Below are positions 33,465 through 47,680 of a stretch of DNA of 64,000 nt, piece after piece (the stretch's first letter is position 1; each line of letters begins with the position of its first letter). The DNA lies in the NCBI GenBank assembly GCA_011316305.1, contig SAUG01000027.1, forward strand, positions 62,001 to 126,000. The letters run 5' to 3'. Both the position numbers and the translations under genes were made by a program. The notes beneath the pieces were generated by a model that was not told the origin of the DNA, searched no databases, and was given only the letters and a program-made list of their open reading frames with translations. This DNA is from Rusavskia elegans (taxonomy: Eukaryota > Ascomycota > Lecanoromycetes > Teloschistales > Teloschistaceae).

Positions 33465-34496
33465 CCCGGTCAACCGTCGGTTCCGTAAGTAATTTACTTT
33501 ATTATTAGTACGCTAGCGTTAGATATACGGTATAAGAACTAGTACCCTAGTCTAATTAACTTAAACTAAAAAACTATATAAAATTAATTCTAATCTACTC
33601 TATAATACGTTTATAATATAAGTTCCTATAGTTTACTTAAAATATAATATAGCAGGATTTTCGTATATATATATACCTTACAGTCGCTTCTTCTTCGTCT
33701 TCTTTTACTAGTATCTGTAACTACTACGGACTGACTTAATTTATACTATCGTATCTAACGTATATATCTTCCGTAATAGCCTAGGCTATAGGCTAATATA
33801 TATAGAACCTCTACTAATATTATAACTATAATTATATCTTTCTAATTTAAAGAAATAGAGCTTAAAACCGCCGAATTCGAGCTACTTAATTACGTCGACC
33901 GAGTCCTTACCAGTCCGCCTACTATAATAGACTTCGAATCCTAGGATCCGGTAATCCTAAATATAACGCTAAAGTTTTATATTCCGAATCCGCCGGAGCT
34001 ATATAGCTTTAGCGACCGTATTAGATTTCTAGCAGGAGCCCTTATCCTGCTGGAATTCGAGTAGGAATCTAAACTGGCCGTTAAACTAGCAGTCGTCGAG
34101 TATCTAGATAGGTTAGCAGGCCGTCTAGATTCGGGTATAACCGTAGACGAGGACGAAGTAACGAGGATAAAAGATAGTATTACCGCCTGGTAGATAGTCC
34201 TGGAGGCTATATTAGTAGCTTATAATCGTACGTATTTCGAAGTAGTATAAGGGAATCCTGGTACGTAGAGGACTATAAGTAACAAAAGGTATATTTATAT
34301 AGGGGAGGAATAGTAATTAAATAGAGGATATAATAGAATAAAAACGATTAACTGCGCTATAAACCTTAGTTAACTGCTTCTTTTAACTGCGAAAATTCTT
34401 TACAGTACAAGTAATAACTATTATTACCGTATAAAAACTACGGTAATAAAACGTATATATATAATGATTCAATTATAACCCCGGACAGGGACCCTA
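33465..34496 (+). mobile_element. family A repeat, reference copy A5
   Basis: The least mutated full-length copy, about 1.03 kb. The left end reads GTACCCGGTCAACCGTCGG. The right end reads CCCCGGACAGGGACCC and is a partial inverted match to the left (GGT-CCC-x-GTC core), with TA next to both ends. This suggests a TIR element inserted at TA, but the termini are imperfect and the superfamily is not settled. A short ORF occupies the middle (33855-34250). Six or more copies occur in the window, on both strands. Confidence 0.7.
33855..34250 (+). pseudogene. conserved short ORF of repeat family A, unknown function
   Basis: Frame of about 131 codons starting at a former ATG (ATA here; ATG is intact in copy A4 at 30743). 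Only three internal stops, all TAG, interrupt it. It encodes an acidic, Leu-rich sequence with blocks such as KTAEFELLNYVDRVLTSPP and LDSGITVDEDEVTRIKDSI. Remnants appear in copies A1 and A3, so it is a feature of the family and not of one copy. It lacks any transposase signature I know and is too short for one. It could be a captured host gene fragment or an element-specific protein. Confidence 0.5.
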
Positions 34497-37240
34497 TAAA
34501 AGGATATAATTTTTTATACTAGCTAGTTTCCTATTAATTTTTAGATTTTTTTCGGTATTAGTTCTATTAGTTCCGTTCTTTTCTATTTCTATATCTAGTA
34601 GATCTAAATTACCCGCGACGAACTAAATATATATTCGGTTAGACTCGCTATAAATAAAAGTAATTATAATTATTATATATATATACCGGGTACTAGTCTT
34701 CTAGTATATCTCGTGGCTTATTATTTCCGAATATTTTTACTAATTTTCTATTCCGCGTTTATTCGGCTTCGTAATACTTCCTCGCGTTAAAAGTTTAAAA
34801 CTATTAACTAAATAAAGCGGTTAGTATATTTAGTAATAGATTTAGAAAAAAGTTAAATTATTAATTCTATTTATACTATATATAAGAAACTGTCTATAAT
34901 ATATCTATTTTTTTTAGGCGCGATCTAAACGCGCTTTTTTATTTACTTTTTCTATTATTCTATAGATACTAAAGCGTCTCTATTCCGCTATTAATTATTT
35001 CCCTTTTTTATTTTTAAGAAATTAAAAATCTATAAATAGCTCTTTAGATTCTTTATAGAATCCTGTTTTTTCCGAATAAAGATAATATAGATTTACTAGA
35101 TAATATAATCTCTATATTCTAGAGATATATAAATTTATAGCAGAATAAATAGTATTTATATTGAAAATTTAATATATATAGAATAATATATAGAATAATT
35201 TAGCTATTATACGATTTAGAATATAGAGAAAAGTAAAATATTTAGCGTTTATTTCTATAATAGTAATACGTTTCGTATAGATATATATAAGATTTAGAAC
35301 TAAAATATATTAGTAAATATTATATAAGATATTTAAAACTAATATATACCTTTAAACTATATAATTAAAATAGGTTTAAATATCTTTTTTAGTACTTTTA
35401 CCGCTAGCTTTTAGATTAATAGACTACTATATTAGAGTTTTAGATTTTCTATAATCTCTCGGACTAAATATAGGATAAAAGTATATAGTATTAGTAGATT
35501 TATATTCCTTTATATTTTTTTAATATCGCGAAGTATAGCTACTAAAATTAATAAAGATTTCGCTTCTATAGAATAATTTATAGAATAAAGAAAAGTCTAA
35601 AAATATTTACTACTAGTTTTTAAATACCGAATATACGGACTATTTATAATTAATTTTCTTTTCGGAAGATATATCTAGACCTTTATATATATATTTTTTT
35701 TCGGAACTTTAGTAGCTACTTTATTAGCTTTTTTAATCTCAAATAGTAGATTTTAATAGTCTATATTTATTACTTTTATAGATATTAAGGTTTTTTTTTA
35801 TTTTAGAAAGCGTGAGCTATAGTATTAGAACTTAAAAATAAATAGTTTCTACCTATTATAGGACAGATTATAAACTAGTTATATTAAAGAGCTTTTAAAT
35901 AAAATTTAAATAAATAAAGCCTATATATTACTAATACCAACGGCGGTAAAATTAGATACTAGACCTAATATCGTTAGCTCGTTAACTATTTCTACTATAA
36001 AAATTATTATTTTTATAAGTCTATAATTATAGATTATTCTTTATAATAAATATTTACTCGGAATAATAGATATATTAAATACGTTTTATACTACTATAGA
36101 TATTCGAGCTATAGTTATAACGTCTAATAGTAGTAGAAGACTTTTATTATATAAAATAAAACGCGAGATATTAACTAATTTAATTATATTAAATAATCGA
36201 ATTATAGTGAATTTAGCCGCCTAATTAGTTCTTAAAGTAAATATAAAAGAGAAGATAATTACTCTACTAATCTCTATATAATCGCCTCGCGAAACTATAT
36301 AGATAGTAATACCGAGTATAAATAAAGGTTAAATAGAATAAAAGATATAGACTATAAAGCTTATAACCGTACTATTATTAATTTAAGAAAACAGCTTATC
36401 TATAAAAATACGTCCGAAAACTAAAAAAGAAGTATAAAAAAATAATAAAGATAGTAGATAACTATAGAAAAGTAAATTATACTTTTATATTATAATATAT
36501 CGAGAAATTTAACCCGATATATAGATATACTAAAGATATCTATATTTCTATCTATATTACTAAAAACGGAATACTCTTTAATATATAAAACTAGATTCTA
36601 AACTCTATAGAAAATAATCCGAATTAGATCGATATCGATAATAAAGAGGCGAGCTATAGTAAATAGTACTATTATTTTTAATTATAGAACTAATACTTTA
36701 TAGATCCTATATTTAAAATCTTAGTCGCTATAATTAATCGTAAGGAATTTATAATTCTAGAGGTTTCCGCCGAATAACTATAGGCTTTAAAAATAGAAAA
36801 AGAAGCTATAAAAAGTTTTTATTAATAGTTATAGATCTTTAAAACTATATAGTCTATTTAGATCCAAGCTATCTATTATTTTAAAGATAAATTATATTAT
36901 ACTAATTTATACTATTATAGTAAGACTTTATATATCTTAAATTACTAATTAGAAGAAAATAATAGTATTAGAATAATTTATCTAAAGAGTTACTGTATAT
37001 AGCTATATAAATATACTAAAATATTTAGTTATTAATATTCGGTTAAAAAGTAAAGTTAACTTTTAATAATTATTCTATAAAATATTATATATGCTAATTA
37101 TAGTTTAGATCTATTCTTTTCTTAATATATTATTACTTTTTTATATAATATTTAATAATATAGATTTAACTATCTAGATAAATCTGGTTTCCTACCGATC
37201 TATAATAATAAGAAATATCGAAGGTCGAGATAATAGTTAG

Positions 37241-38340
37241 ATCGAGCTACCCGGCCCGGCGTACTAGTAGAATATTTATTTTAATTCTAATTTCTTCCTC
37301 GACGAGTAGATACTAGATAAAGATATTTAGAGGGCGGCCTACGCCTACTATTTTATAAAACGGCGATTTAGTATTTATATTCCTACCGATACGGCCCGCT
37401 TTTCTATCTAGAAAAACTATACGTCGAGAGACGACATATTAATATAATATTATTCAAATATCAGCCGCAGCGATAAATCTATACCCTGCTAACTTAAAAT
37501 TAATCTTTAATATATTTTTAATTCCTCGTTTTATAAAACTTTTATTTCTATATAAAAAAATATTTATAGTAATATTCTTATTATGAAATACGTTACCTAT
37601 CCTATATTAATATAGACTTTCGCCTATATAAAATCTATAGATATTTATAGCGACCTATAGATAAGATATCTTATTAATAAAAGGCTAATAAACTACTAAT
37701 AAACTACTAATAAACGTTTAATAAAAAGTCGATAATTTTTTTATAACTTTGCTATTATTATAATTTAAATCTACTATATCGAGATACTTATATTAGGGAG
37801 GTATATAGCTACTATAGGCAGAACCATATAAACTAGATAATCGATCGAGTATTAGGTATAAACGTTTAGGGAACCAGATAAACCGCTAGATAATAAGTAA
37901 GATAATATACTTACTAAGTAGGTATTTTATAAATAGAAAGCGCTAGACACTATAAAATAAATTATAAAGTAAGGAAATATCTATTTCGTAATATATAATA
38001 TCCTTTTATAAAAAATAAAAAGTTAAAATATAGAGCCCGCCTATATATATTTTCTACTACTATTAAGCCTATATATTTATCTATATATCCGGAAGCTATT
38101 AAACGGCAGCTTAAAAATAATAATATTATCTATCGATCGGTATCGAGTAACTGCTAGAATAAAAGAAATCCGGTCTACTATAATAAAGATAAAAGCTAGG
38201 ATTAAAGCCGTCTAGATATTTTAGTCGGAATAGTAGATAAAATCTGGATTAGAATTAGAATATAATGCTATACTAGACTTTTCTTATTGCTTTAGTAGGC
38301 GTTACTGGATACGTATGAAGTAATTAATAATAATAATAAA
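37241..38340 (+). pseudogene. long degraded frame 1 of the large unit
   Basis: About 360 codons in one phase. Stops are mainly TAG and TAA. Readable blocks include RAAYAYYFIKRRFSIYIPTD, then ARFSI, and a Tyr, Ile and Leu-rich remainder; many Tyr and Ile codons may be RIP products of Cys, His and Thr/Val. No domain recognised. The phase holds over 1 kb, which argues for a true former gene. Confidence 0.4.
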
Positions 38341-38429
38341 TTTATAAAACTTCGAAATAATATTATACTAGTCTAAGATACTTTAATAATTCTATAGTAT
38401 ATCTTTCAAGGTCCCTTTATAACGATCCT

Positions 38430-39170
38430 AGTTAAAATATAATTTATATCAGGCTACTAAGTTTATAAAATACGCTATAAAACGCTATTAGCTATCTATC
38501 TAATTAAAAGAATATTAGAAAAGATAACTAAAATAATATATACTTTTAAAAAAGTAATATATATTATTAGAGTTATAATCTATAGCTATAATATCTATAA
38601 TATCTATAATATCTATAGTAAACTTAAAAATATATATAAACGAGCTAGAGAAATAGGATCGGGTGAAAATCTTTACTAGTAGTTTAATATCCCGAATATC
38701 TTCTACCCCGGGCTAATTATTTATAAACTCTTTAACCTTATACTAAACTAATTAGCTAAAATATAAAATAAAGAAATAAAAGTTTACTATTATCTGGTTA
38801 ATCGTATATATCTTCTAATTATCTATATTCTATAAAATCCGCTTTTTAGCTTTAATCTACTACGAGTTTATTTTATTAATATTATTACCGAATACTAAAT
38901 AAATAAAACGCGTCGATATCTAGAAATTACCCTATTATAAGAATATTCGGCGGTATTTAAGTAGAAGAATACTAAATTATACCTTAATTATAGCGGTTTC
39001 CCGATAATTTTAAATAGGTTAGGGCGAAAGGCTTTTAGATTTATTTTTAGAAGGTTAGTTACTTTTCCGGTTACGGCTAATTTCTTCGAATATTATTACT
39101 TTATCGACTTTATTATCGCCTAGAGGAATACTATTAAAAGTAATATTAGAAGAATTTTTAGTAAGTAAGA
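38430..39170 (+). pseudogene. long degraded frame 2 of the large unit
   Basis: About 245 codons with TAG/TAA stops only. Readable blocks include FNIPNIFYPGLIIYKLFNLI, YYYLVNRIYLLIIYIL and YLNYSGFPIILNRLGRKAFR, a mix of hydrophobic and basic segments. No family recognised. It overlaps the end region of frame 1 in another phase, so a frameshift or intron may join the two. Confidence 0.4.
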
Positions 39171-42100
39171 CTAACTATAGATAATTAATATCTAAACTAG
39201 TTAGTAGGTAATAATAATATATATTATATATATTTTCATTATAGTCTAAAGATTTATCGGCTAGTAAAGTCGATAAGGTATTCTGTTTATAGAGAAGTAG
39301 CTAAATATATAACAGCTATAATAGACGATTTAGATCTTCTAAATTATTTTCCGACCGTTCGAATACTAAAGAAATTAAATAAGGTTTATTAATAGACGTT
39401 TTATCAATAAGCTAAACTAGAGATTGTTTATCTATTAGACTAGATATTTTATCGACTATATCTTTAAATAAGATAGTTATATTCGATTATTTATAGCTAG
39501 AACCCTTTATATTCCTATTACTAGGGGGTATATATTTCTTCGGATCACGTCTATTATTTATAGAACTAGGTAAAAGACGCTAGGAATTCGTTTTACTTAA
39601 TACCTAAAACTAGTTATTTTAGATAGGCTTTAAAATATTTTTTAAGTTTACTTAAGATATAATAGCGGGCTAGAAACGATAGTAGAGGTAATAAGATATA
39701 TAGAGAATAAAATAATCGTATAGTAGAAAATTTAAATAACTATAACTAAAATAATAGAAATATAGAGAAAGAAATATAGTAATATTAAGAAGTATTAATA
39801 ATCAAGAGGCTGGTAGGGCTACTAAAAGATATACGAATTTAAATAATACGGGGTTATATCTATTTTTTTTCTTTTTTTTTTATAATTATAATAATTTATC
39901 TATCTACCGGGCTATATTTTTCTAATTTAATACTTCTATACGCTTTAGTAGTATCTCTAGTAGATATCTAGCGCTATCTACGGAATCGCAGTACCTATAC
40001 CGTATTTACGAAGGTATTAAAAACCTTTTATAAATACTCTAGGCAGGCTATATCTTTAATAACCTACTATTCGAATATATAGAGCTCTAACCGCGAGGGA
40101 GGCAGGATACTATTAGGCAGCGTTAGGGCAGATATAGCAGCGTCTAGGAACTCTTAATTACTACTATAATATTAATATTTATTATAGCTTTATTTTAAAA
40201 CGAAAGCGTATAATCGCTACTCGGTATCGATTATCGATAAAAAATAAGAGTTTATAGTTCCAGATATAGTACTTAGTAATTTAAAAGGGCTAAAGATAGG
40301 CGTTAAGGAATAGAGATCTATAGTTTAAAATAAGATATTTAAAAAGCCCGGGACGGCAAATATTCTTATTTTAACTATATCCTATACGTATACTAAAAAG
40401 GTCGGTATAGAAGTCTTCCTAAAATATACTAACCGGCGCGCTATATAATCTAAAAATTCTAAATTCTCTAGTAGTGCTAAATAATTTTTTAATTATTTTA
40501 CTCTATATACTAAACGATATAGAATTTTTAATCTTATAATTTTTATCTCCTATTAAGATTTTATCCGCTATTTATTAGCTTTCTATACGCTAGGTTTATT
40601 TATTCTATTATTTCTCTAAAGCTAGAATAATAGTAGTAGAATATTAGCGGTATCCTTATTACTGCTGCTCCGGATTTTCTACTATTAATAAATACCTTTC
40701 TATCGATTTTCTTAAATCTCGTCTAAAGCGATCCCGAATTATTATAAATATTCTAAATTATCGAGTAAGATATATAATCCTAGGTATTTTAATACTATAA
40801 TTATCTATTAACCTCGGTCTTTTTATAGATTTTTCCGCTACCGATTCTATTAAACTATAGCTTATAATATCCGAATATAAGATATATTAAATCGGCTTAT
40901 AGGTACCTAAAAATCGGAAATATTATTATTAATTTTTGCTATATTTTACGCTAGTAATAGATAATAAAAAAAGATAAATTAATAATATACGGATACGATT
41001 TTAGATTAATAAATCTAGTAAGAATATTATACTAGATTTCGAAAATAAAGTTAAGGAACTTCTAGATAGTATTATAGAAGATAATAATATAGTATATTTA
41101 TCGAACTTTTATCGTCTATTCCTATTAACTATCCTAGGACGCTATTACTATAACTAATAATCTGTTTAATAATATTAAAAATACTAAATCTAATAATATT
41201 CTTTTTAGTATACTATTTTTAGACCTTCCTAAAAAGCTAGTAGATTATCTAGTACGACCCGAAACTAATAATAAACCTCTCTAAGTTTCCGATTCTAAAT
41301 AAAATAATCTATAAAAGTCCGATTAAAACTAATAATCCGAATATAATAAAAACTATATTTTATTAGTATCCGAATAAAATATCTAGTACCCTATAAAGCA
41401 GGATATAATTTAGAGGTTACTACTATCCTATCGCGTATCTATATATACTATCGATTATTTTAAATAGTTACTCTATAAATAATCCGATTTAGAATTTAAG
41501 GAATCTATTATAGTATTTAGGATATAGGTAGATATATTAGTACTTTTATACCGATATTATTAAAGCCTGCTAGAGGTTTTAGACCTTTTAATAGATATTA
41601 ATACTATTCGGAACCTCCTTCGATCTATAACTATTCTTAAAAATTACGTTAAAGCCTAGCTACCTTTAATATTTCTATAGAAAAATAACTTATCTAGTAT
41701 ATCTAAATAATAGCTGACTATATTACTAGCTAAAATAACTTAAAAAATAATAGTAGAAAGGGTAATACAATTATCTATTATAAATATAATATTTTTTTTT
41801 AATTTTATTAATTTATTTCGTATCGTATTATTATTATCTTAATATAGGTATTTTCGTCTAGCCTATTTTATTAATAAGCTATACGAATTATTCTATTTTA
41901 ATATTTAGAAAACTTCTATTATATTATATTCCGGTTAGTTTACTAGGTTTTCTAGTAGCGATCCAGTTTTCCCTTCCGATATCGTATATACCTAGAATTT
42001 ATTATATAAATTTTAATATCGAGCTACTGAAAAAGGTTATCTAAATTAGATTCTTTTTATAGAAAGGAATTTTATAAGTTCTTTAATATTTCCCGAAGGC

Positions 42101-43333
42101 GAAATTATTTTTAAGATTCGAATATTTATTAGCTTTTACTAAAATCTAGCTATAAATATCTGCTATCTAAACGTAATATCTTTATTATATTTTAATCGTC
42201 GCTAATTCGGAGGTTTACCGATATATATTTCGACTATAGATTTAAAGGTCTTAAGTTTTCTAGCTTAACGGTACTATATTAGACTAGAATAGATATTAGA
42301 AATTTTGAAAATAGTAGTTAAGTATTATTTTCTATAACTTCTGCTATTGATTTAAAGAGAATTTAAATTTTATATCTTTAGTAGGTAGTATTTAGCTAAT
42401 AAAAAGGTTATATCTATACCTTTATTTACTTTAATCGATACCTTTAGTTTATACCGGAATATATATAGGGTATTTTCTTAAAATCTATCTATATATAAAC
42501 TGGCTAACGATTATTTAGTTTTTAAAGGAAAATTATATAATAATTATAGCGTTAAACTGGTAAGAAAGGAAATATAGAACTAATATTCTATTTCTAATAC
42601 TCGGTCCCTATATAAGTAAATTTACAGATAAAGCGGCTTATAGAAGGTATTAATATAATATTTAACGGTTAGAAAACTAAAGTTATTATTAATACTATAG
42701 TTTTTATAGAAGATCTCCTTTAGTAATAAAATAATTCGGGGTTTATATTACTAATCGCAGACAAGGGCTATACTAAGTATTTTATTATAAAAGATAAAAG
42801 ATATAATCTAACTTTCGATTTTAATCTTAATTCTCGATACTACTATAGAGTCCTCTATAAATATACGAAAATTAATAATATATCTATTAATAAAAGGAAA
42901 TTATTATTTAGGGGTCTGGAGATAATAATAGAGAAATTTCTTCTAGTAAAACTAATACTAGTATTAGATATAACTCGCAGCCGCCCTATTAATATAATAT
43001 ACTTAGTATATACCGGAATCGCGAAATTAACCTAATAAGCCCTTTTTAATACTATTTTTAACAAAACGGCCTAGAATAAATATTATATAGAATTATATAG
43101 CGTATTTATAATTTCCTATTTATATTTAACTTCTACTATATCTAATATATTTTTTAGTTTCCTTTCCCATTAATATAGGCTAAGCTCTAATCCCCTAAAT
43201 ATTATTTAAAAAGTAATCGGATATAGAAATATACTTATTTATCAATTATTATACTAATCCTCCTACGCCTTTAACTTCTTTCTATTATAGAGGCGACTAT
43301 AGCCCGAAATCTGAAAATAGATTCTATTAACTA

Positions 43334-44113
43334 CCTTAGGTGGCGCCTTATATTCTGGAGTGTCCTGTCAACATTATATTAATTACATGTTGAAAGATAT
43401 AAGATATTTATCGGATATTAATATTTTAGTTTTAGATTACTAGAAATTAACTGCCAATTATAATTAATATCGAGTAATATAAAACAGCTAGTATATAGAA
43501 ACGGTATATTTTATATAACTTACTACTAATTCTTTATTTTTAAAAACTGGACGTGGTTTAAAATTATAATATTAATATTAACTTCTAATTAAAATAATAT
43601 TAAGATATTATTTTACTATATAAGATACTAATAAGACGCTAATAAGAAATTAATATAATATTAAAATACTATTTATAAATTTAGAAAGACTCTAGAATAT
43701 CTCTAACTATAAGTTTAATTTTATATAATATAGTCGGATAGTCTAGGTATTTAGATAAAAGTTTATCTAATCCTAGAAACTAGTCCCGATTAGGATAATT
43801 CGAGAGGTTTAGTATTCGAATCCCTCGGTTTTTAATTTTTTAAGCTAATTTAGCGATTTAAATAGCCTAGATAAAATAAATCGATCTATCGAATTTAAAT
43901 CTCGAAAGGTCGACCTATAAACCGATAGATCGATTTTAAAATTTTATAGTATTTTAAAATATAATACGAATAGTCTGTTTTTGTAAAATAGTATATTATT
44001 TTCAATAGATATAATTAATTACACTCGATATTTTTAATTACGTAATATTCTTTTTAACTTGACTTTAACAGGATGTTAACAAGCTGTTCAGATACTAGAG
44101 GCGTCACCTAAGG
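43334..44113. mobile_element. 0.8 kb TIR element inserted at TA, copy 2
   Basis: Termini CCTTAGGTGGCGCCT (left) and, read inward from the right, CCTTAGGTGACGCCT, an inverted repeat that continues with lower identity for about 40 bp. TA flanks lie at 43332-43333 and 44114-44115. 780 bp long, no ORF. Less mutated than copy 1 at 22593-23394. It splits the large degraded unit. Confidence 0.75.
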
Positions 44114-44269
44114 TATATCGTTTACTATTTCGCTATAATAGTTAAAGGTAATATAATAATTCTAGCTTCTAAATTATCGGCCGAAAATAGAAAAAATATA
44201 GATCGGACTATTCGCTAAACCTATAAATTATTTTAGCGTATCTACGAATACGTAGCTCTAGCTAATTTA

Positions 44270-45430
44270 TCCAGCTTTAAGCGAGGAGAAAAACCTAGTT
44301 CCTAGCGTAGCTTAATACTAGTAATTCTCTCCCGCTAGAATTCTGTAGATTTTAATAATAAGTTTAATAAAATAGATAATATACTTTAATATATATTATC
44401 GGAATATAACTAGCTAGTAGAAATATTTACTATTTTCGGTAAAATATTAAAAAAAGTTATCGATTTCCGTAAATACTTCGGGAGGCCTAATATATATATA
44501 GAACTTTACTATATAGACGTTACTACGGAATATATTATTTCTAATAATTATTTTATATTTTTTAATAAAGATAAATATAGATAAGTTTAAGTAATAGCTT
44601 TAGATTATATTATTAATATATTAGTAGGGAATATAAGAAAAAGATTACTAAAACTAATAAATAAAACTCTTTTAAAGCCTTTCTAGAAAAAGACTAATTT
44701 TAATAGACTATCCGGTTTATAGTTATTAGCGTCTTTTTCTATAATAAATCTAATCTTACCTAGCGGTTCTAGAAGATCGTTACTAAATATCTAATACTTT
44801 TTAACTATATCTTCCTATTTTCGGAATAAGAAAATATAGATAAAAATATATTTAATACAATTAGTAATATTATCTATCTAAAACCTTATATAATCGGTAT
44901 ATTCGAAAGAAACTTTATAGCTAAAATTAAAAAGTAGCCGACTTGGACCGGCTTTTAGATATCTAATATCTACTTCTCGACTATATTATATATAGTATAA
45001 ACATAACTACTAAAAGGATTATATTACTCTACTAAAAGCGAAGCTTTTATAATACTATAAAATAAATCTTACCGACCGGTTAGTTTAGTATATTCTAAAT
45101 CCTATAATTTATCTTCTTTATTATCTATTAAAATCCTATAATATAATAACGTTTCCTTAATTTTTATTCCATAAACAAATTACTAATAATATATATAGAA
45201 TATCTGAATATCGTATTATATTTAAAACCGGCAACTTTATTTTCTATCGAGACCGGCTTATACGGCTCTTTTTATATAAACTTTCGCTATATCGCCGGCG
45301 TCTATTTATATAAGTTGAAAATTCCTAAAAAGCTACTATTAACTAAATTCTATAGACCCTACTAAAAAGTCTAAGTAAAGTGGAAAATATAGTCGGATTA
45401 CTAGATATTAATACTACTAAATAATATATA
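44270..45430 (+). pseudogene. long degraded frame 3 of the large unit
   Basis: About 390 codons in one phase with stops only of the RIP type (TAG/TAA). Readable blocks include NIRKRLLKLINKTLLKPF, SRRSLLNI and RISEYRIIFKTGNFIFYRDR, followed by an Arg-rich tail. The protein would be basic and Leu/Ile-rich. No domain recognised. Confidence 0.4.
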
Positions 45431-46589
45431 TTTTATATTCTCTGTTATAGAAAAGATAGTACCGGGATAGAATTATCGCAGGATAGAGATAAACTCCTTT
45501 TATATTATAATTATAATATCTAATTTATATAAATACGGTTATAGCGAAAATATCTAGGACTAAAATATACCAAAATATATAAATAGTTTTTATTTATTAA
45601 TATCTACTAGCTAAATCGACTAAATCTGCTTTTTTAAATCTGTTTTCTATAATTAATTATATATTATATTCCTATAAGATTTCTTATAGATATTTTACTT
45701 TATTTACTAAAGCCTTTAAGTAATATATTTTCTACGGATTATCGATATAACTTTAAATATTATACCTTCTATCTTTTTTTTTACTTTATTTAATATATAA
45801 TAATTTAGTCTTTATTATAACTATACTGTTATTTACATTTATTTACTATCTATTATTTATATAACCTTTAATAATATTAATAACTTAAATAATATCTCTC
45901 CAGCTTCTTTATTTATAAATCAGGCGGCCTAGTAAATAGGAAATAGAGCTAGTCGAATAGCGAAGTATTATATAAAGCGTTTAGATTTATTTAATAGATC
46001 TAAAAGACTTTATATCTAGTTCAATTCTATTAGGCTATCTATATGTTTCTATTTTCCTACAGTATTTTCTTCTATTTCTACTTTTTTTTAAATAAAAGTA
46101 ATTCCGGCTATCTATCGGCAGACTTAATAATATAAACTAAATTAAGCGGTTTCTACTATATCTACTAATAGTATTTCTAGTACTAATCTAATATCTTCTA
46201 GACTCGTTAACGATATTTACTATAATATATAAAATTCGGAAAACTTCTTTTTATTACCTAGCTATTAATTCGGAACTACTATTCTTTATAGACCGACGGT
46301 ACTATCTAATAGATAAAGGTATTATTGAATTAAAATAGGTTGAAGGGAAGTATTAATAAATAGTAACCGGGATTAATAGGTTTTATTAGATAACGAAAAT
46401 ACTATATTTTTATCTATCGCTATAATATTATCTAAAAACGAAAGCTAAAAATCGATCCTCGAAACTTTATATCGTAATCTAGTCTAGCTCGTAGCTCTAC
46501 TTAATAATAATCTAGGCGCCGGCGGGGGAACGCCGGCGAGGGCTAGTAATAGAAAGGAACGGCGCTATAAGAAAGGTTAGAAATAGATA

Positions 46590-46775
46590 GAAGTTATTAT
46601 TAAACGGCTAAGTCTTTCTATAGTACTAGAATTTTTCTATAAATATCTATAATATCTTTAAATATTATTAAACGGCTAAGTTTTTCTATAGTATTCAGAT
46701 TTTTCCTATAAATATCTATAATATCCTTAAATATTATTAAATAGCTAAGTCCTTCTATAATATCTATTTTTTTTC
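46590..46775. repeat. tandem repeat, 68-69 bp unit, about 2.5 copies
   Basis: The block 'taaacggctaagt' plus 'ctataaatatctataatatc' recurs with starts near 46601, 46669 and 46737. Copies differ by transitions (the third reads 'aatagctaagt'), so duplication preceded RIP. Confidence 0.75.
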
Positions 46776-47680
46776 TTCTTCTATATAGTACTATTATCTA
46801 GTACTATTATTTTCATTAATACTAGCTACCGCCGTCAAGTTTTCCTAGCCTTTTTCTATAATATAGACGCGGACGTATAGATAGCAGATACCTTACTAGC
46901 GTTCTTTTTATAGCTCCCTAAAAGTACTACTTCTCGCGATATAATAGTTATCTATATTTTTTCTAAAAATAAAGAATCTTTATAGATTATCGAATAAGGT
47001 ATATTATACTATATACCCTAACCTATCCAGATACCAGACTTTTATCGTCTAAACCTATTTAACCTTTTCTATTATCTCTATTTTCAGTTCCTATCTTAAT
47101 TATTAATCTAATAATCAATATATAGCCCCTATAATATATAGTAGAGCCTTAAATATCTCGACATTCTTTTTCTAGATCTTTTATTAAAGAATTATATAAT
47201 AAAGTATATAGCGAAAAGTACTTCGACGCGTATAGAATATATTAGTTAATATAGCTTTTAACTTTCGATATTTTATTAAAATTTACGGTATTTAATATAG
47301 AGGGAAAGATAGCCGCTATAAAATATTAATAAAAGGATATATAGATTATCTAAAGCCTCTAGACTTTACTACTATTAAAATAAGTTTAGGCTATAGAGTA
47401 TTAAATCTATTATTAAAACTAACTATAGTATAGAATTTCTCTTTATTTTATCCGATCTAATAACCGCCCTAATAAAATACTTTAAAAATACGACGACCGC
47501 TATCTATCTACTACTATTTACTCTATCTACTACTATAGATACCAAATAAAACCTAGTAATAGACCCTTTAAAAAATCTTTTTTAAAGCTAACTTATAATA
47601 CGAGCACTAATAACTGGATTTCTTAAATTATTCTATTATTATATCTATTTATTTTCCCACGCGGGTACTATAGCGCCTTT

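Larger units (their letters stand above)
34497..43331 (+). other. large RIP-degraded unit of unknown class, main part
   Basis: 8.8 kb of RIP-mutated but still frame-bearing DNA. Long plus-strand frames with mostly TAG/TAA stops occur at 37241-38315 and 38430-39170 (listed separately). Other parts (36850-37060, 39900-40150) look coding too. All recognisable frames point the same way. No RT, integrase, tyrosine recombinase or helicase motif was found by eye. The sequence seems to continue after the TIR element at 43334-44113 and after the copia nest at 47681-62911. The total is then about 14 kb, which suggests a large mobile element or a dead multi-gene segment. Confidence 0.4.
44116..47680 (+). 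other. large RIP-degraded unit, continuation
   Basis: Continues after the TIR element with plus-strand frames broken mainly by TAG and TAA. It contains degraded frame 3 (44270-45430), a second readable stretch at about 45830-46330, a 68 bp tandem repeat, and a last readable stretch at 47290-47540. It ends at the copia insertion, and resumes at 62917. Confidence 0.4.
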
